DNA of 64,000 bases. It comes from Yoonia maricola (GTDB taxonomy: Bacteria > Pseudomonadota > Alphaproteobacteria > Rhodobacterales > Rhodobacteraceae). The translations under genes and the position numbers were made by a program. The notes under the pieces were generated by a model. The model was not told the origin of the DNA and did no database searches. It was given only the letters and a program-made list of their open reading frames with translations. Location of the stretch: positions 1,302,001 to 1,366,000 of the forward strand of contig NZ_PGTY01000001.1 of assembly GCF_002797915.1 (NCBI RefSeq), given 5' to 3'. This document shows, in pieces, positions 44,545-54,060 of the stretch. Each line of letters begins with the position of its first letter. Within the stretch, counting starts at the first letter, position 1.

Positions 44545-45461
44545 TCTCTGTGCGGATGCAGCTGACAGGGTTTTTGTTGCTGCTGGGATGTGGTTGGGGG
44601 CTGACACAGCCTCTGATCAAGATCACGGTGACGGCAGGGTATCAGCCGTTTGGCATCGTCTTTTGGCAAATGTTGATTGGGGCTGTGTTGCTGGGCGTTT
44701 TGCGCTGGCGACAGATGGGGCGGATGCCGTTCACCATCAAAACGCTGGGCGTGTGGCTGATGATCGCGACCATTGGCACGCTGATCCCTGGCTACACGAG
44801 TTTTCGCGCGGCCTTTCATCTGCCCTCTGGCATCATGTCAATTGTCATCGCGACAATCCCGATGATGGCCTTTCCGATTGCCTTGGCATTGGGTAATGAC
44901 CGGTTTTCGCTGCGTCGTTTAGGCGGACTTTGCCTTGGTATGATTGGTGTCGCCCTGATCGCCCTGCCCGAGGCTAGCTTGCTGGAACGCGCCATGATCG
45001 CCTTTCTGCCTCTGGCGCTGATTGCGCCATTTTGCTATGCCTGCGAAGGAAATATCGTAGCGCGCTGGGGCACCGCGGGGCTGGATCCGTTTCAGGTGCT
45101 TTTTGGGGCATCCGCCATCGGAACGATCATTGCGCTATCGCTGGCCCTTGGCACTGGGCAGTTCTTTGTACCGCAGTCACCCTTCATTCTTGCAGACGCC
45201 ACGATGCTGCTGAGTTCCATCATCCATGTCCTCGTCTACTCCGGTTATGTCTGGCTGATCGCGCGGGCGGGGTCGGTTTTTGCAGGCCAAGTCAGCTATA
45301 TTGTTACAGGGTCAGGCGTGTTTTGGGCGATGCTACTGTTGGGTGAGACCTATAGCCTGTGGATATGGGCCGCACTTGTCTGCCTAGCGGCCGGGCTGAG
45401 CCTTGTGCAACCACGGCTTGCCCAATCTGAACCGCTGGGCGAAACTCAAACCCATGGGTAA
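44541..45461 (+). CDS. EamA/DMT superfamily transporter
   Basis: The protein has 306 residues with about ten helices (opening MISVRMQLTGFLLLLGCGWGLTQP). MIGVALIALPEASL closes the first repeat. It is coupled at its start to the YmdB-like gene and overlaps the SLC13 start by eight bases, making a three-gene unit. Substrate unknown. Confidence 0.88.
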   Translation: MISVRMQLTGFLLLLGCGWGLTQPLIKITVTAGYQPFGIVFWQMLIGAVLLGVLRWRQMGRMPFTIKTLGVWLMIATIGTLIPGYTSFRAAFHLPSGIMSIVIATIPMMAFPIALALGNDRFSLRRLGGLCLGMIGVALIALPEASLLERAMIAFLPLALIAPFCYACEGNIVARWGTAGLDPFQVLFGASAIGTIIALSLALGTGQFFVPQSPFILADATMLLSSIIHVLVYSGYVWLIARAGSVFAGQVSYIVTGSGVFWAMLLLGETYSLWIWAALVCLAAGLSLVQPRLAQSEPLGETQTHG

Positions 45462-47235
45462 TTATCTTTTCCTGAGCCAGACGCAGAGTGCGATCCTGAC
45501 CATGGCGGTCGTGTTGGGCATGTTCGTGATGTTCCTGCGCGAGGTCTATCCGACTGAGGTGGTGGCAATGATCGGCGTCTCGATCTTGCTGGCCACCGGC
45601 GTGCTGCCCTATGAGGCCGCAGTGATGGCGCTGGCCAATCCTGCCCCTTGGACGATTGCCGCGATGTTCATCATCGTAGGTGCTTTGGTGCGGACCGGCG
45701 CGCTCAACGCCATGACCCAGATTGCCGAGCGACAAGCCAAAGTCAGCCCTGCGCGGGCGATCGGGGGCGGGTTGGTGTTTGTGGCGTTTGCAAGTGCGAT
45801 CATGAACAATACGCCCTTGGTGGTCGTGATGATCCCGGTCTTCGTGCAATTAGCGCGGACACTGGGGACTTCAGCATCCAAGCTGTTGATCCCGCTGAGT
45901 TATGCCGCGATTGTGGGTGGGACAATGACACTTTTGGGCACCTCGACCAACTTGCTCGTCGATGGCGTGGCGCGCGCCTCAGGGTTGGAGCCCTTTGGTA
46001 TTCTTGAGATTTTTCCTATTGGCGTTGTGGTGGTCCTGTGGACCTTTACCTACCTCTATTTCATGGCGCCGCGCCTGCTACCTGACAGGCAAAGTATGGC
46101 GACGATGTTGTCGGACAGATCAAAGAAAAAATTCTTCTCCGAGGCCCTCATTCCCCCCGACAGCAACCTGATTGGGCGCGAGGTGACAGGGGTGCAGCTG
46201 TTCAAGCGCGACGGCGTACGCCTGATTGATGTGGTCCGCGGCGATACCTCGCTGCGCCGCGCCATGAAAGATGTGACATTGCAAGTGGGTGACAGGGTGA
46301 TCCTGCGCACCGAGATGACAGAACTGTTGTCTTTGCAATCCAACAAGGAACTACGCAGGGTCGATCAGGTATCGGCGGTCGAGACCACAACCGTCGAGGT
46401 GCTGATTACGCCCAATTGCCGGATGGTGGAGCGGCGTATGGGGTCAATGCGGTTGCGGCGGCGCTACGCGGTTTACCCGTTGGCGGTGCACAGGCGCGAT
46501 GCGAATATCAGCGCACAGATCGATGATATCGTCGTGAAGGTCGGCGACACGCTGCTACTGGAAGGCGCACCTGAAGATATCCAGCGTCTGGCCGAAGATA
46601 TGAACCTTGGCGATGTATCCGAGCCATCACAGCGCGCTTACAGACGCGGCCACGCACCCGTGGCGGTTGGCGTGTTATTGGGTGTTGTGACTTTGGCAGC
46701 CTTGGGTGTGGCTCCAATCCTGATGCTGGCGATGATTGGCGTAACGATCGTACTGATGACAAAATGCATTGATGCGGAAGAGGCGTTTTCTTACGTCGAC
46801 GGCCGCCTGCTCGCATTGATTTTCGCCATGCTGGGGGTGGGGTCTGCATTGCAATCCTCGGGGGCGGTCGGGATCATTGCCGATACACTGTCGCCAGTCA
46901 TGCTGGTACTACCGCCCTTCTTTGTCGTGCTGGCTGTCTATCTCCTGTCCAGCATCCTGACCGAGTTAATCTCAAACAACGCGGTCGCGGTCGTCATGAC
47001 CCCGATTGCCATAGGGCTAGCGTCTGCATTGGGTGTTGACCCGCGCCCCTTGGTGGTGGCTGTGATGATCGCGGCGAGTGCCAGTTTTGCCACGCCCATC
47101 GGTTATCAAACCAATACGCTGGTCTATGGTCCGGGGGGGTATCGCTTCTCGGATTTTTTGAAGTTCGGCGTTCCGCTGAACCTGTCGCTTGCGCCCATCG
47201 TTTCCTTTGTGATCCCCTTTATCTGGCCGCTTTAG
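45454..47235 (+). CDS. SLC13/DASS-type permease with two RCK_C (TrkA-C) domains
   Basis: The protein has 593 residues. Two membrane halves flank a soluble middle (about residues 215-400) made of two TrkA-C-like domains, seen in [25 protein letters not shown] and [20 protein letters not shown]. The membrane halves carry the DASS repeats [16 protein letters not shown] and [15 protein letters not shown], whose Asn-Thr and Asn-Asn pairs bind sodium and substrate. Likely a sodium-coupled anion transporter (sulfate or dicarboxylate), gated by the central domains. Confidence 0.88.
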   Translation: MGNYLFLSQTQSAILTMAVVLGMFVMFLREVYPTEVVAMIGVSILLATGVLPYEAAVMALANPAPWTIAAMFIIVGALVRTGALNAMTQIAERQAKVSPARAIGGGLVFVAFASAIMNNTPLVVVMIPVFVQLARTLGTSASKLLIPLSYAAIVGGTMTLLGTSTNLLVDGVARASGLEPFGILEIFPIGVVVVLWTFTYLYFMAPRLLPDRQSMATMLSDRSKKKFFSEALIPPDSNLIGREVTGVQLFKRDGVRLIDVVRGDTSLRRAMKDVTLQVGDRVILRTEMTELLSLQSNKELRRVDQVSAVETTTVEVLITPNCRMVERRMGSMRLRRRYAVYPLAVHRRDANISAQIDDIVVKVGDTLLLEGAPEDIQRLAEDMNLGDVSEPSQRAYRRGHAPVAVGVLLGVVTLAALGVAPILMLAMIGVTIVLMTKCIDAEEAFSYVDGRLLALIFAMLGVGSALQSSGAVGIIADTLSPVMLVLPPFFVVLAVYLLSSILTELISNNAVAVVMTPIAIGLASALGVDPRPLVVAVMIAASASFATPIGYQTNTLVYGPGGYRFSDFLKFGVPLNLSLAPIVSFVIPFIWPL

Positions 47236-47309
47236 GCCGGGGTTGCGGGGGTCGGGTGGCTTGCCGTATAGAGACGCAGATTGAGGCGACACAAGACGAG
47301 GTTTTTGCC

Positions 47310-48059
47310 ATGGCTGGCCACTCCAAATGGGCGAATATTCAGCACCGCAAAGGGCGGCAGGACAAGCTGCGCTCCAAACTGTTTTCCAAGCTGGCCAAGG
47401 AAATTACGGTCGCCGCAAAAATGGGCGACCCCGACCCTGATAAAAACCCCCGTTTGCGTCTGGCGGTGAAGGAAGCGAAATCAAACTCTGTCCCCAAGGA
47501 TGTCATCGACCGCGCCATCAAGAAATCGCAGGGCGGCGACGCAGAGAATTATGATGAAATCCGCTATGAAGGCTATGGTCCCAATGGTGTGGCCGTGATC
47601 GTCGAGGCGATGACGGATAACCGGAACCGGACAGCGTCAACCGTACGGTCGACGTTTTCAAAAAATGGCGGAAACCTTGGCGAAACAGGTTCTGTCGGCT
47701 TCATGTTCGATCGCAAAGGCGAGGTGGTTTATCCAGCTGATGTTGCCGACGCGGATACCGTGATGATGGCCGCGATTGAGGCCGGTGCCGAAGATGTGCA
47801 AAGCGATGATGAGAACCATGTCATCTATTGCGCGGATACCGACCTTAACGATGTGTCAAATGCGCTTGAGGCGGAATTGGGCGAATCTGAATCGACCAAG
47901 CTGATTTGGAAGCCCAACATGACAACCGAACTGGATGTCGATGGGCTGACCAAATTGATGAAATTGCTGGATACGCTCGAAGAAGATGACGACGTCCAGC
48001 GCGTGACATCAAACTTTGAAGCGTCGGACGAAGTGATGGCGGCCTTTGCGGAAGGGTAG
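47310..48059 (+). CDS. yebC: YebC/PmpR family translation/transcription regulator
   Basis: The protein has 249 residues beginning [18 protein letters not shown], the diagnostic YebC/TACO1 N-terminus. [23 protein letters not shown] is the second signature. Family members act on DNA or help ribosomes pass proline stretches. Full length. A perfect hairpin lies just after the stop, between it and convergent argF. Confidence 0.93.
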   Translation: MAGHSKWANIQHRKGRQDKLRSKLFSKLAKEITVAAKMGDPDPDKNPRLRLAVKEAKSNSVPKDVIDRAIKKSQGGDAENYDEIRYEGYGPNGVAVIVEAMTDNRNRTASTVRSTFSKNGGNLGETGSVGFMFDRKGEVVYPADVADADTVMMAAIEAGAEDVQSDDENHVIYCADTDLNDVSNALEAELGESESTKLIWKPNMTTELDVDGLTKLMKLLDTLEEDDDVQRVTSNFEASDEVMAAFAEG

Positions 48060-48064
48060 TAGTG

Positions 48065-48091
48065 ATATCTCTGACGCTGGGTCAGAGATAT
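48065..48091. terminator. Hairpin between convergent yebC and argF
   Basis: ATATCTCTGAC and GTCAGAGATAT form a perfect 11-base stem with a five-base loop (GCTGG). There is no T run on either strand. The position, five bases after yebC and 35 before the argF stop, suggests a bidirectional 3'-end structure. Confidence 0.55.
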
Positions 48092-48125
48092 AATCGCGTG
48101 TCGGTTCTGCGTTAAGTCAGGCCGT

Positions 48126-49031
48126 TCATACCCCTAAACAATGCCGCATGATTGCCTTTTGCGCGTGCAGCCGGTTTTCGGCCTCGTCAAAGATCACCGA
48201 ATGTGGGCCGTCCATCACACTGCTGGTCGCCTCATCGTCCCGGTGCGCCGGCAGGCAATGCATGAAAAGCGCGTCATCCTTGGCCTTTGCCATCAGCGCG
48301 TCATTCACCTGATAGCCACGCAGCTGATTATGCCGCCTCTCCCTTGCGGATTGCGGGTCATGCATGCTGACCCATGTATCGGTGACAACCAAATCAGCAC
48401 CTCGGACCGCCTCATCGGGATCGCGCACGGTAGTGTAAAGCCCTTCAAGCGCAGGCTCCGGGTCCAATGGTGGCGGACCGGTAAAGACCAGATCAAAATC
48501 AAACTGCTTGGCCGCATGGGCAAAGCTGGCAAAAACGTTGTTACCGTCACCGGACCAAACGACCTTTTTGCCTTTGATGGGACCGTTGTGTTCTTCAAAC
48601 GTCATGATATCGGCCATGATTTGGCAAGGATGTGTGCGGTTTGTCAGCCCGTTTATGACGGGGACGGTCGCGTATTCTGCCATATCCAGCAGCGTTTGTT
48701 CTTCGAAGGTTCGGATCATGATCAAATCGACGTAACGCGACAGCACGCGCGCGGTATCTGCAATCGTTTCACCATGGCCTAACTGCATATCCGCCCCGGA
48801 CAGCACCATGGTCTGACCGCCCATTTGGCGTACACCCACATCAAAAGATACGCGTGTCCGGGTCGATGGCTTTTCAAAGATCAGTGCAACCATATGGTTC
48901 GCCAAGGGTTGTTCGGCATCAGGCGTGCCCTTGGGCTTGCCCGCGCGCGCGATTTTCATCGCCTGCGCGTTATCGATGATGTCACGTAGCGCATCTGTAG
49001 GGGTGGTGTGAATATCAAGAAAATGGGTCAT
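48126..49031 (-). CDS. argF: Ornithine carbamoyltransferase
   Basis: The protein has 301 residues. Carbamoyl-phosphate binding is shown by [15 protein letters not shown] (STRT), the family HPCQIMADI by [14 protein letters not shown], and ornithine binding and catalysis by [13 protein letters not shown]. It converts ornithine and carbamoyl phosphate to citrulline in arginine synthesis. Last gene of argD-GNAT-argF. Confidence 0.95.
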   Translation of the reverse strand: MTHFLDIHTTPTDALRDIIDNAQAMKIARAGKPKGTPDAEQPLANHMVALIFEKPSTRTRVSFDVGVRQMGGQTMVLSGADMQLGHGETIADTARVLSRYVDLIMIRTFEEQTLLDMAEYATVPVINGLTNRTHPCQIMADIMTFEEHNGPIKGKKVVWSGDGNNVFASFAHAAKQFDFDLVFTGPPPLDPEPALEGLYTTVRDPDEAVRGADLVVTDTWVSMHDPQSARERRHNQLRGYQVNDALMAKAKDDALFMHCLPAHRDDEATSSVMDGPHSVIFDEAENRLHAQKAIMRHCLGV

Positions 49032-49069
49032 GTGTTTCGCTTTTCGGGGGCCGCAAAGGGCCGGTCAAA

Positions 49070-49552
49070 TCAAAGGTGAGTCATCACTTGGACAAGGCGT
49101 CCTTCGCGGGTGGTTGCCAGACGCCTGTTCATGAAACGGGCTTGGCGGTATATAGTGATGGTGCGGGTGTCTGTGGTGCCGGGCCCTGCGGCGACCATGG
49201 GGTGTTTGACCCGCAGGTTGCGCACGTATGCTTCGATATATGCCACCGAATGGCCCTGCCCCACGAAGTCATTATCTCCGACAAAGGTTCCCATGGCGCG
49301 CGTGCCATGCGGCAGGTCAGCGAATTGCGGAAGATTAAAGGCGCGTACGTCATGATCATAGAGATAGGCAAAGGGCTGGCCGATCAGGCTGACCACCTGC
49401 ATATTTATCTTTGGATTATCCATATCGTTTTCAATCAACGTAATCTGCTTGTCCGCATCGGGCCACCAGACCTTGACATGCGCTGTATCAAGCCAGCGGC
49501 GCATCAAGGGCAGGTCAGCCTCGGTTACCGGACGAAACGTGTAGTTACGCAT
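49070..49552 (-). CDS. GNAT acetyltransferase, AAC(6')-like, within the arg operon
   Basis: The protein has 160 residues. YTFRPVTEADLPLMRRWLDTAHVKVWW resembles the aminoglycoside 6'-acetyltransferase / siderophore-acetyltransferase branch. The acetyl-CoA loop is degenerate relative to classical R/Q-x-x-G-x-G/A. Its start overlaps argD by eight bases, so it is co-translated with arginine synthesis enzymes; a role in that pathway or in resistance is unproven. Confidence 0.8.
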   Translation of the reverse strand: MRNYTFRPVTEADLPLMRRWLDTAHVKVWWPDADKQITLIENDMDNPKINMQVVSLIGQPFAYLYDHDVRAFNLPQFADLPHGTRAMGTFVGDNDFVGQGHSVAYIEAYVRNLRVKHPMVAAGPGTTDTRTITIYRQARFMNRRLATTREGRLVQVMTHL

Positions 49553-50726
49553 TGGCCCCCATCACATGGGACGCCGCGGCATCAAGCCTCTGTGCGGCAA
49601 GTCCGATATCCTCATCCGGGATGTTCAGTGCAGGCAGCAGCCGCACGACGTTATCAGCGGCAGGCACCGTCAGCACACCTTCTGCAAAGCCTGCGTTGAC
49701 CACATCGGTATTCGCCGCCTTGCATTTGAGACCCAGCATCAGGCCAGAGCCGCGTACCGCCTCAAAAACGTCCGAGTGTGCCGCAACAACCCCTTCCAGC
49801 TTTTGCCGCATCAGGCCTGCCTTGCGGTTCACTTCAGCCAAGAATGCATCATCGCTGACAATTTCCATCACTTTTGCACCAACGGCACAAGCCAACGGAT
49901 TGCCGCCATAGGTTGAACCATGCGTACCGGTGGTCATGCCAGAAGCCGCATTTTCAGTGGCCAGCACAGCCCCCAAAGGAAAGCCCCCGCCAATGCCCTT
50001 TGCGACCATCATGATATCTGGTGTGATCCCTGCCCATTCATGGGCAAAAAGCTTGCCAGTACGGCCCATGCCGCATTGTACTTCATCAAGGATCATCAGG
50101 ATGCCGTGTTGGTCGCACAGATCGCGCAAGCCTTTCAAGCAAGCATCAGGAAGCGGGCGGATACCGCCCTCACCCTGTACAGGCTCCACCATGATCGCCG
50201 CAGTGGTGTCAGACACGGCTGCTTGCAGCGCGTCATGATCACCAAACTCCAGATGGGTGAAACCGGGCAACAACGGGCCGAACCCTTTCGTCATCTTCTC
50301 GGACCCGGCGGCAGCAATGCCCGCGCTGGAGCGCCCATGAAATGAACCTGAAAAAGTAATGATCTCGGTCCGCGCGGGCTGCTCTTTGTCATACCAGTAT
50401 TTGCGCGCCATCTTTATCGCCAGTTCGCAGGCTTCGGTGCCTGAGTTGGTGAAGAACACGGTATCGGCAAAGGTCTTATCAACCAAAGCATCTGCCAACT
50501 GCTGTTGCGCAGGAATATTATACAGATTGGACACATGCCAAAGCGCATTTGCCTGTCCCGACAAAGCCTCAACCAATGCAGGATGCGCATGGCCCAGCGC
50601 GTTCACCGCGATCCCGGCCCCCAGATCAAGAAAACGTCGCCCGTCGGCTTCCGTCAACCAGGACCCTTCGCCCGACACAAAGGTCAGGGGGGCACGTGAA
50701 TAGGTCGGCAGAATAGATGCGATCAT
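49545..50726 (-). CDS. argD: Acetylornithine aminotransferase
   Basis: The protein has 393 residues starting at ATG 50726 behind AAGGAAG. Class III aminotransferase marks: FFTNSGTEACELAIKMARKYW, EIITFSGSFHGRS, ILDEVQCGMGRTGKLFAHE and MMVAKGIGGGFPLGAV with the PLP Lys. It makes N-acetylornithine and may also serve lysine synthesis. The upstream leader appears able to fold over the ribosome site. Confidence 0.94.
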   Translation of the reverse strand: MIASILPTYSRAPLTFVSGEGSWLTEADGRRFLDLGAGIAVNALGHAHPALVEALSGQANALWHVSNLYNIPAQQQLADALVDKTFADTVFFTNSGTEACELAIKMARKYWYDKEQPARTEIITFSGSFHGRSSAGIAAAGSEKMTKGFGPLLPGFTHLEFGDHDALQAAVSDTTAAIMVEPVQGEGGIRPLPDACLKGLRDLCDQHGILMILDEVQCGMGRTGKLFAHEWAGITPDIMMVAKGIGGGFPLGAVLATENAASGMTTGTHGSTYGGNPLACAVGAKVMEIVSDDAFLAEVNRKAGLMRQKLEGVVAAHSDVFEAVRGSGLMLGLKCKAANTDVVNAGFAEGVLTVPAADNVVRLLPALNIPDEDIGLAAQRLDAAASHVMGANA

Positions 50727-50731
50727 AGCGA

Positions 50732-50800
50732 TCTTCCTTAAACGTAGGCTCGATTGGTGCAGGACCAACGGCTGTGTGTCAATAATGATAGAGGTTTAAG
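50732..50800 (-). promoter_or_regulatory. argD leader structure near the ribosome site
   Basis: On the minus strand CTTAAAC (50800-50794) can pair with GTTTAAG (50743-50737), whose last bases belong to the AAGGAAG ribosome site of argD. Inside lies a smaller hairpin TTGGT/ACCAA (50754-50768). The outer helix would partly hide the ribosome site. See the arginine-codon ORF just upstream. Confidence 0.45.
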
Positions 50801-50826
50801 ATGGACGTGGCAAAAGGCGGCGCGAA

Positions 50827-50868
50827 TTAGCGTCGGCGTCGGCTTTCAATTGTTGCACAATTCATCAT
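50827..50868 (-). CDS. Possible 13-codon leader peptide ending in four Arg codons
   Basis: MMNCATIESRRRR, then TAA, lies about 100 bases upstream of argD on the same strand. Four consecutive Arg codons (CGA CGC CGA CGC) immediately before the stop, in front of an arginine biosynthesis gene, are what an attenuation leader would look like. There is no Shine-Dalgarno sequence, so translation would need a leaderless or near-5'-end start. Confidence 0.4.
   Translation of the reverse strand: MMNCATIESRRRR
50848..50862. repeat. Perfect inverted repeat in the argD upstream region
   Basis: AATTGT and ACAATT flank TGC. It overlaps the putative leader peptide codons. It may be an operator or chance. 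Confidence 0.35.
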
Positions 50869-50993
50869 AGGGACGTGTTAACGCAGTTTTATGACGCAGG
50901 GAACCCCCAGAAAGCACCGACCATATGAGGCACCACTTTTGGCCTTCGACATCGGCGCTTGAAAGCCCAATCCGATAGGTCCACTGATGGCGC

Positions 50994-51872
50994 ATGACCC
51001 TGCGCACCGCCAACCCGCCCCTCGCCGTTGCTTTTATGCTGACAGCGACTGCATTCATTGCAGGGACCATGGTGATGGCAAAATCGCTGGGCACCGATGC
51101 GCTTGGGCCGCCACTCCATCCGCTGCAAATCAGCCATGGGCGGTTTCTATTCGCCTTTCTGGCCATTGCCTCAGCCGCAGTGGTGATACGACCGAAGATC
51201 GCACAACCCCACCTTGGGTTACATATCGGACGGACCCTCTTTGGATGGGGTGGCGTTACGCTGATGTTCGCCGCCGTATCGTTTATTCCACTCTCGGATG
51301 CCACAGCGATCAGCTTTCTTAACCCGGTGTTCGGGATGCTGCTTGCCATCCCGCTTTTGGGGGAACGTGTCGGACGCTGGCGCTGGTTTGCAGCCTTCAT
51401 GGCCTTGCTTGGCGCGCTCATCCTGCTGCGCCCCGGACCAGAGAGTTTTCAACTTGCGGGGTTGCTGGCCTTGGGTGCGGCGGTCACCATGGGGATGGAG
51501 TTGATCTTTATCAAAAAACTGGCCAACCGCGAAGCAGCGTTCCAGATCCTGCTGATCAATAATGCCATCGGCCTGTGTATCGCCACGCTGGCCGTCTTGC
51601 CGGTATGGAGCATGCCCACCCCTGCACAATGGGGCGCGTTGGCGGGTTTGGGTTTACTCATGGCCACAGCGCAGGCTTGTTTCGTAAATGCCATGGCGCG
51701 GGCAGATGCGAGTTTTGTCACCCCATTCAGCTATGTGACGCTGATTTTTGCAACGCTCTATGATTTGCTGATCTTTGATGTCTGGCCTGATGGGATCAGC
51801 ATTATCGGCGCTATCACTATTCTGAGTGGTGCATCACTTTTGGCATGGCGCGAACGCCGTATACATGCCTGA
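50994..51872 (+). CDS. EamA/DMT superfamily transporter
   Basis: The protein has 292 residues with about ten helices. AVAFMLTATAFIAGTMVMAKSLG at the N-terminus, LSDATAISFLNPVFGMLLA and LLGALILLRPGPESF in repeat one and ARADASFVTPFSYVTLIFATLYD in repeat two are EamA features, with similarity to riboflavin-transporter-like RibN proteins. Substrate unknown. Divergent from argD. Confidence 0.87.
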   Translation: MTLRTANPPLAVAFMLTATAFIAGTMVMAKSLGTDALGPPLHPLQISHGRFLFAFLAIASAAVVIRPKIAQPHLGLHIGRTLFGWGGVTLMFAAVSFIPLSDATAISFLNPVFGMLLAIPLLGERVGRWRWFAAFMALLGALILLRPGPESFQLAGLLALGAAVTMGMELIFIKKLANREAAFQILLINNAIGLCIATLAVLPVWSMPTPAQWGALAGLGLLMATAQACFVNAMARADASFVTPFSYVTLIFATLYDLLIFDVWPDGISIIGAITILSGASLLAWRERRIHA

Positions 51873-51940
51873 CGAGCGATAGCCGGCTCTTTACCTTATG
51901 CGGCCAAAATCTTGCCCCTTTTCTACTTTAGGTAGAATTT

Positions 51941-52354
51941 ATGAGTGATGTTTACGAGTACCGGCGCGCGCCAAGTCGCGGACCTTTCTGGCTTGCCCTG
52001 ATGGGGGCCATCATGCTGCTTATCGGCGTGGTGTATTATGATGCAACGCAGCTTGCGTGGCTGACATGGACGGCCATAGCCGTGACAATCGCATGGATGC
52101 CGCTGCCACGTCTTGTGTCAGGCGTCCGGATCGACCACACCCATCTGGTTTTGGCAGCATGGCGCAAACCGCGCCCGATTGCGCTGGATGACATTGCCCA
52201 TCTGCGGATCTGGGAAAGCGGGATCGAAAACACGGTCACGATTGTCTACCGCGACGGCGATCAGGAAGAGGTCTTTGCCAGCGATCTGCCTGATATCGAT
52301 ACGTTGATTGCGGTGCTGGCAAACCGGGGCATCCCGGTGCGCGACGTCAGCTAG
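51941..52354 (+). CDS. Hypothetical two-helix membrane protein
   Basis: The protein has 137 residues. Two membrane segments (about residues 16-32 and 39-54) are followed by a soluble PH-like domain (VRIDHTHLVLAAWRKPRPIALDDIAHLRIWE). No named family recognised. Its stop overlaps the convergent ABC permease by four bases. Confidence 0.75.
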   Translation: MSDVYEYRRAPSRGPFWLALMGAIMLLIGVVYYDATQLAWLTWTAIAVTIAWMPLPRLVSGVRIDHTHLVLAAWRKPRPIALDDIAHLRIWESGIENTVTIVYRDGDQEEVFASDLPDIDTLIAVLANRGIPVRDVS

Positions 52355-53154
52355 GATTTCAATCGATAGCCTGTATGCATCCAGCGCCAGCAGATGGCCA
52401 AAACAACCACACAAGCCGCACTGACCACCAACATGCCGATCCACGGGCTGCTGTCGCTGACACCGATCATCCCGAAACGAACCCCATCAATAATATAGAA
52501 GAATGGATTGGCATGGCTGAGACCCTGCATGACAGGTGGCAATGCTTCAATCGAATAGAATGTGCCTGACAGGAAAGCCAATGGCGTCACCAGAAAGTTT
52601 GAAATGGCTGAAAGCTGATCGAACTTATTGGCAAAGATGCCTGCAATCATGCCCAAACCACCCATCAAGACAGAGCCCAGCAAAACAAAGACCATCACCC
52701 ACAACGGGGCCTGCATCCCGACACCCAAAAACAAGGTAGACCCGATTGCGATAACGACCGCCACCAAAGCGCCGCGCGCGACAGCACCGCCGATATAGCC
52801 CACAACCAGCTCTGCCGCCGATAAGGGCGGCATCAAAGTATCGACAATATTGCCCTGCACCTTGGCCGAGGCCAAGCTGGATGACGTATTGGCAAAGGCA
52901 TTCTGGATCACCGTCATTGTCAAAATGCCGGGGGCCAGAAACACCATGAACGGCACGCCCATCACATCACCGCGCTGGGACCCGATGGCGATGGTAAAGA
53001 TCAACAGAAACAGGCCGGCATTGATCAGCGGGGCCAAAACCGTCTGCGACCAGACATTCATGAAACGCTTGACCTCACGGCGGATCAACGTCCATGTGCC
53101 CAGCCAGTTGACCCGGCCAAAACGGCGCACACCCATCTGATTTGCCTTGGTCAT
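52351..53154 (-). CDS. ABC-2 type transporter permease
   Basis: The protein has 267 residues with six helices, typical of DrrB/YadH-type ABC-2 permeases: WTLIRREVKRFMNVWSQTVLAPLINAGLF at the N-terminus and SALNAISN-like LSAISNFLVTPLAFLSGTFYSI in the middle. No ATP-binding partner is encoded next to it in this window, so it must pair with an ATPase elsewhere. Substrate unknown. Confidence 0.85.
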   Translation of the reverse strand: MTKANQMGVRRFGRVNWLGTWTLIRREVKRFMNVWSQTVLAPLINAGLFLLIFTIAIGSQRGDVMGVPFMVFLAPGILTMTVIQNAFANTSSSLASAKVQGNIVDTLMPPLSAAELVVGYIGGAVARGALVAVVIAIGSTLFLGVGMQAPLWVMVFVLLGSVLMGGLGMIAGIFANKFDQLSAISNFLVTPLAFLSGTFYSIEALPPVMQGLSHANPFFYIIDGVRFGMIGVSDSSPWIGMLVVSAACVVVLAICWRWMHTGYRLKS

Positions 53155-53411
53155 CGCGGTATCCCCTTTTCAGACGTTCGGACATAGCGGATTGAACTGA
53201 AATGGCCAGCCCCCGCCTTGCCAGATGCGGGGCTGACCTGATCCGGCCCATGCAACAAGGTGGGCTGCATGCGACAGTTCGCCAAAAGATGCGTAAAACC
53301 GCCTTGCCCACCTTCACATCAGCAGCCGCAGTGATTAGTATGCCGGGGACTTGCACAAAATGACCCGATCCCTGGAAAACCGGATCCGGCCAGAAAATCA
53401 AAGGAATTCAT

Positions 53412-54002
53412 ATGTCCTGGACAGACGAGCGCGTTGAGACGCTCAAAAAGATGTGGGGCGAAGGCCAATCGGCAAGCCAGATCGCCAAGGAGCTGGGTGG
53501 TGTCACTCGTAACGCAGTGATCGGCAAAGTGCACCGTTTGGGGCTTTCGAACCGGGCTGGGTCTGGTGGATCTGCAGCAAAAGCGACACCCAAGGAAAAG
53601 CCGGCCGCTGCTGCGAAGCCTGCCGTGAAAGTTGCACCCAAGCCAAAAGCCGCACCCGCCTCTACCCCACCAAAGGAAGAGCAGGAGCTGGACGAGAACG
53701 GCATCCCGATTTCGGCAGCACGCCGGGCGATTATTCCTGCCGGTCAGCCCTTGCCCCCGCAGCCCTCGGCCAATGAAATCAGCCCAGAGGCGCTGGCGAA
53801 AGTCAGCGAAGTGGAAAAGAGCGCAAAACGGATCAGCCTGATGGAATTGACCGAAAAGACCTGCAAATGGCCGGTCGGTGATCCGGCGACGGATGATTTC
53901 TGGTTCTGCGGTCTGGCCGTGCAACAAGGAAAACCCTACTGCGAGGCGCATGTGGGCGTGGCATTCCAGCCAATGTCATCGCGGCGCGACCGGCGGCGCT
54001 AA
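53412..54002 (+). CDS. gcrA: Cell-cycle regulator GcrA
   Basis: The protein has 196 residues. MSWTDERVETLKKMWGEGQSASQIA and TRNAVIGKVHRLGLS form the N-terminal GcrA DNA-binding domain. An Ala/Pro/Lys-rich linker leads to the C-terminal sigma-70-binding part (LTEKTCKWPVGDP, FCGLAVQQGKPYCEAH with two Cys pairs). GcrA activates promoters carrying methylated GANTC in alphaproteobacteria. AAGGAATTC supplies the ribosome site. The 257 bases upstream contain no GANTC. Confidence 0.94.
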   Translation: MSWTDERVETLKKMWGEGQSASQIAKELGGVTRNAVIGKVHRLGLSNRAGSGGSAAKATPKEKPAAAAKPAVKVAPKPKAAPASTPPKEEQELDENGIPISAARRAIIPAGQPLPPQPSANEISPEALAKVSEVEKSAKRISLMELTEKTCKWPVGDPATDDFWFCGLAVQQGKPYCEAHVGVAFQPMSSRRDRRR

Positions 54003-54018
54003 CCGGTTACCCCGGCAT

Positions 54019-54044
54019 GTAAGGTGGATCATGATCCACCTTAC
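54019..54044. terminator. 26-base perfect palindrome between gcrA and the SDR gene
   Basis: GTAAGGTGGAT and ATCCACCTTAC pair around CATG. It lies 17 bases after the gcrA stop and 17 bases from the convergent SDR stop. No T run follows, but the perfect symmetry and location suit a bidirectional 3'-end hairpin. Confidence 0.6.
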
Positions 54045-54060
54045 TCTTCGCCCCGCACAC

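Noticed and set aside
53155..53411. GANTC methylation site in the gcrA promoter
   Set aside because: None present on reading the 257 bases.
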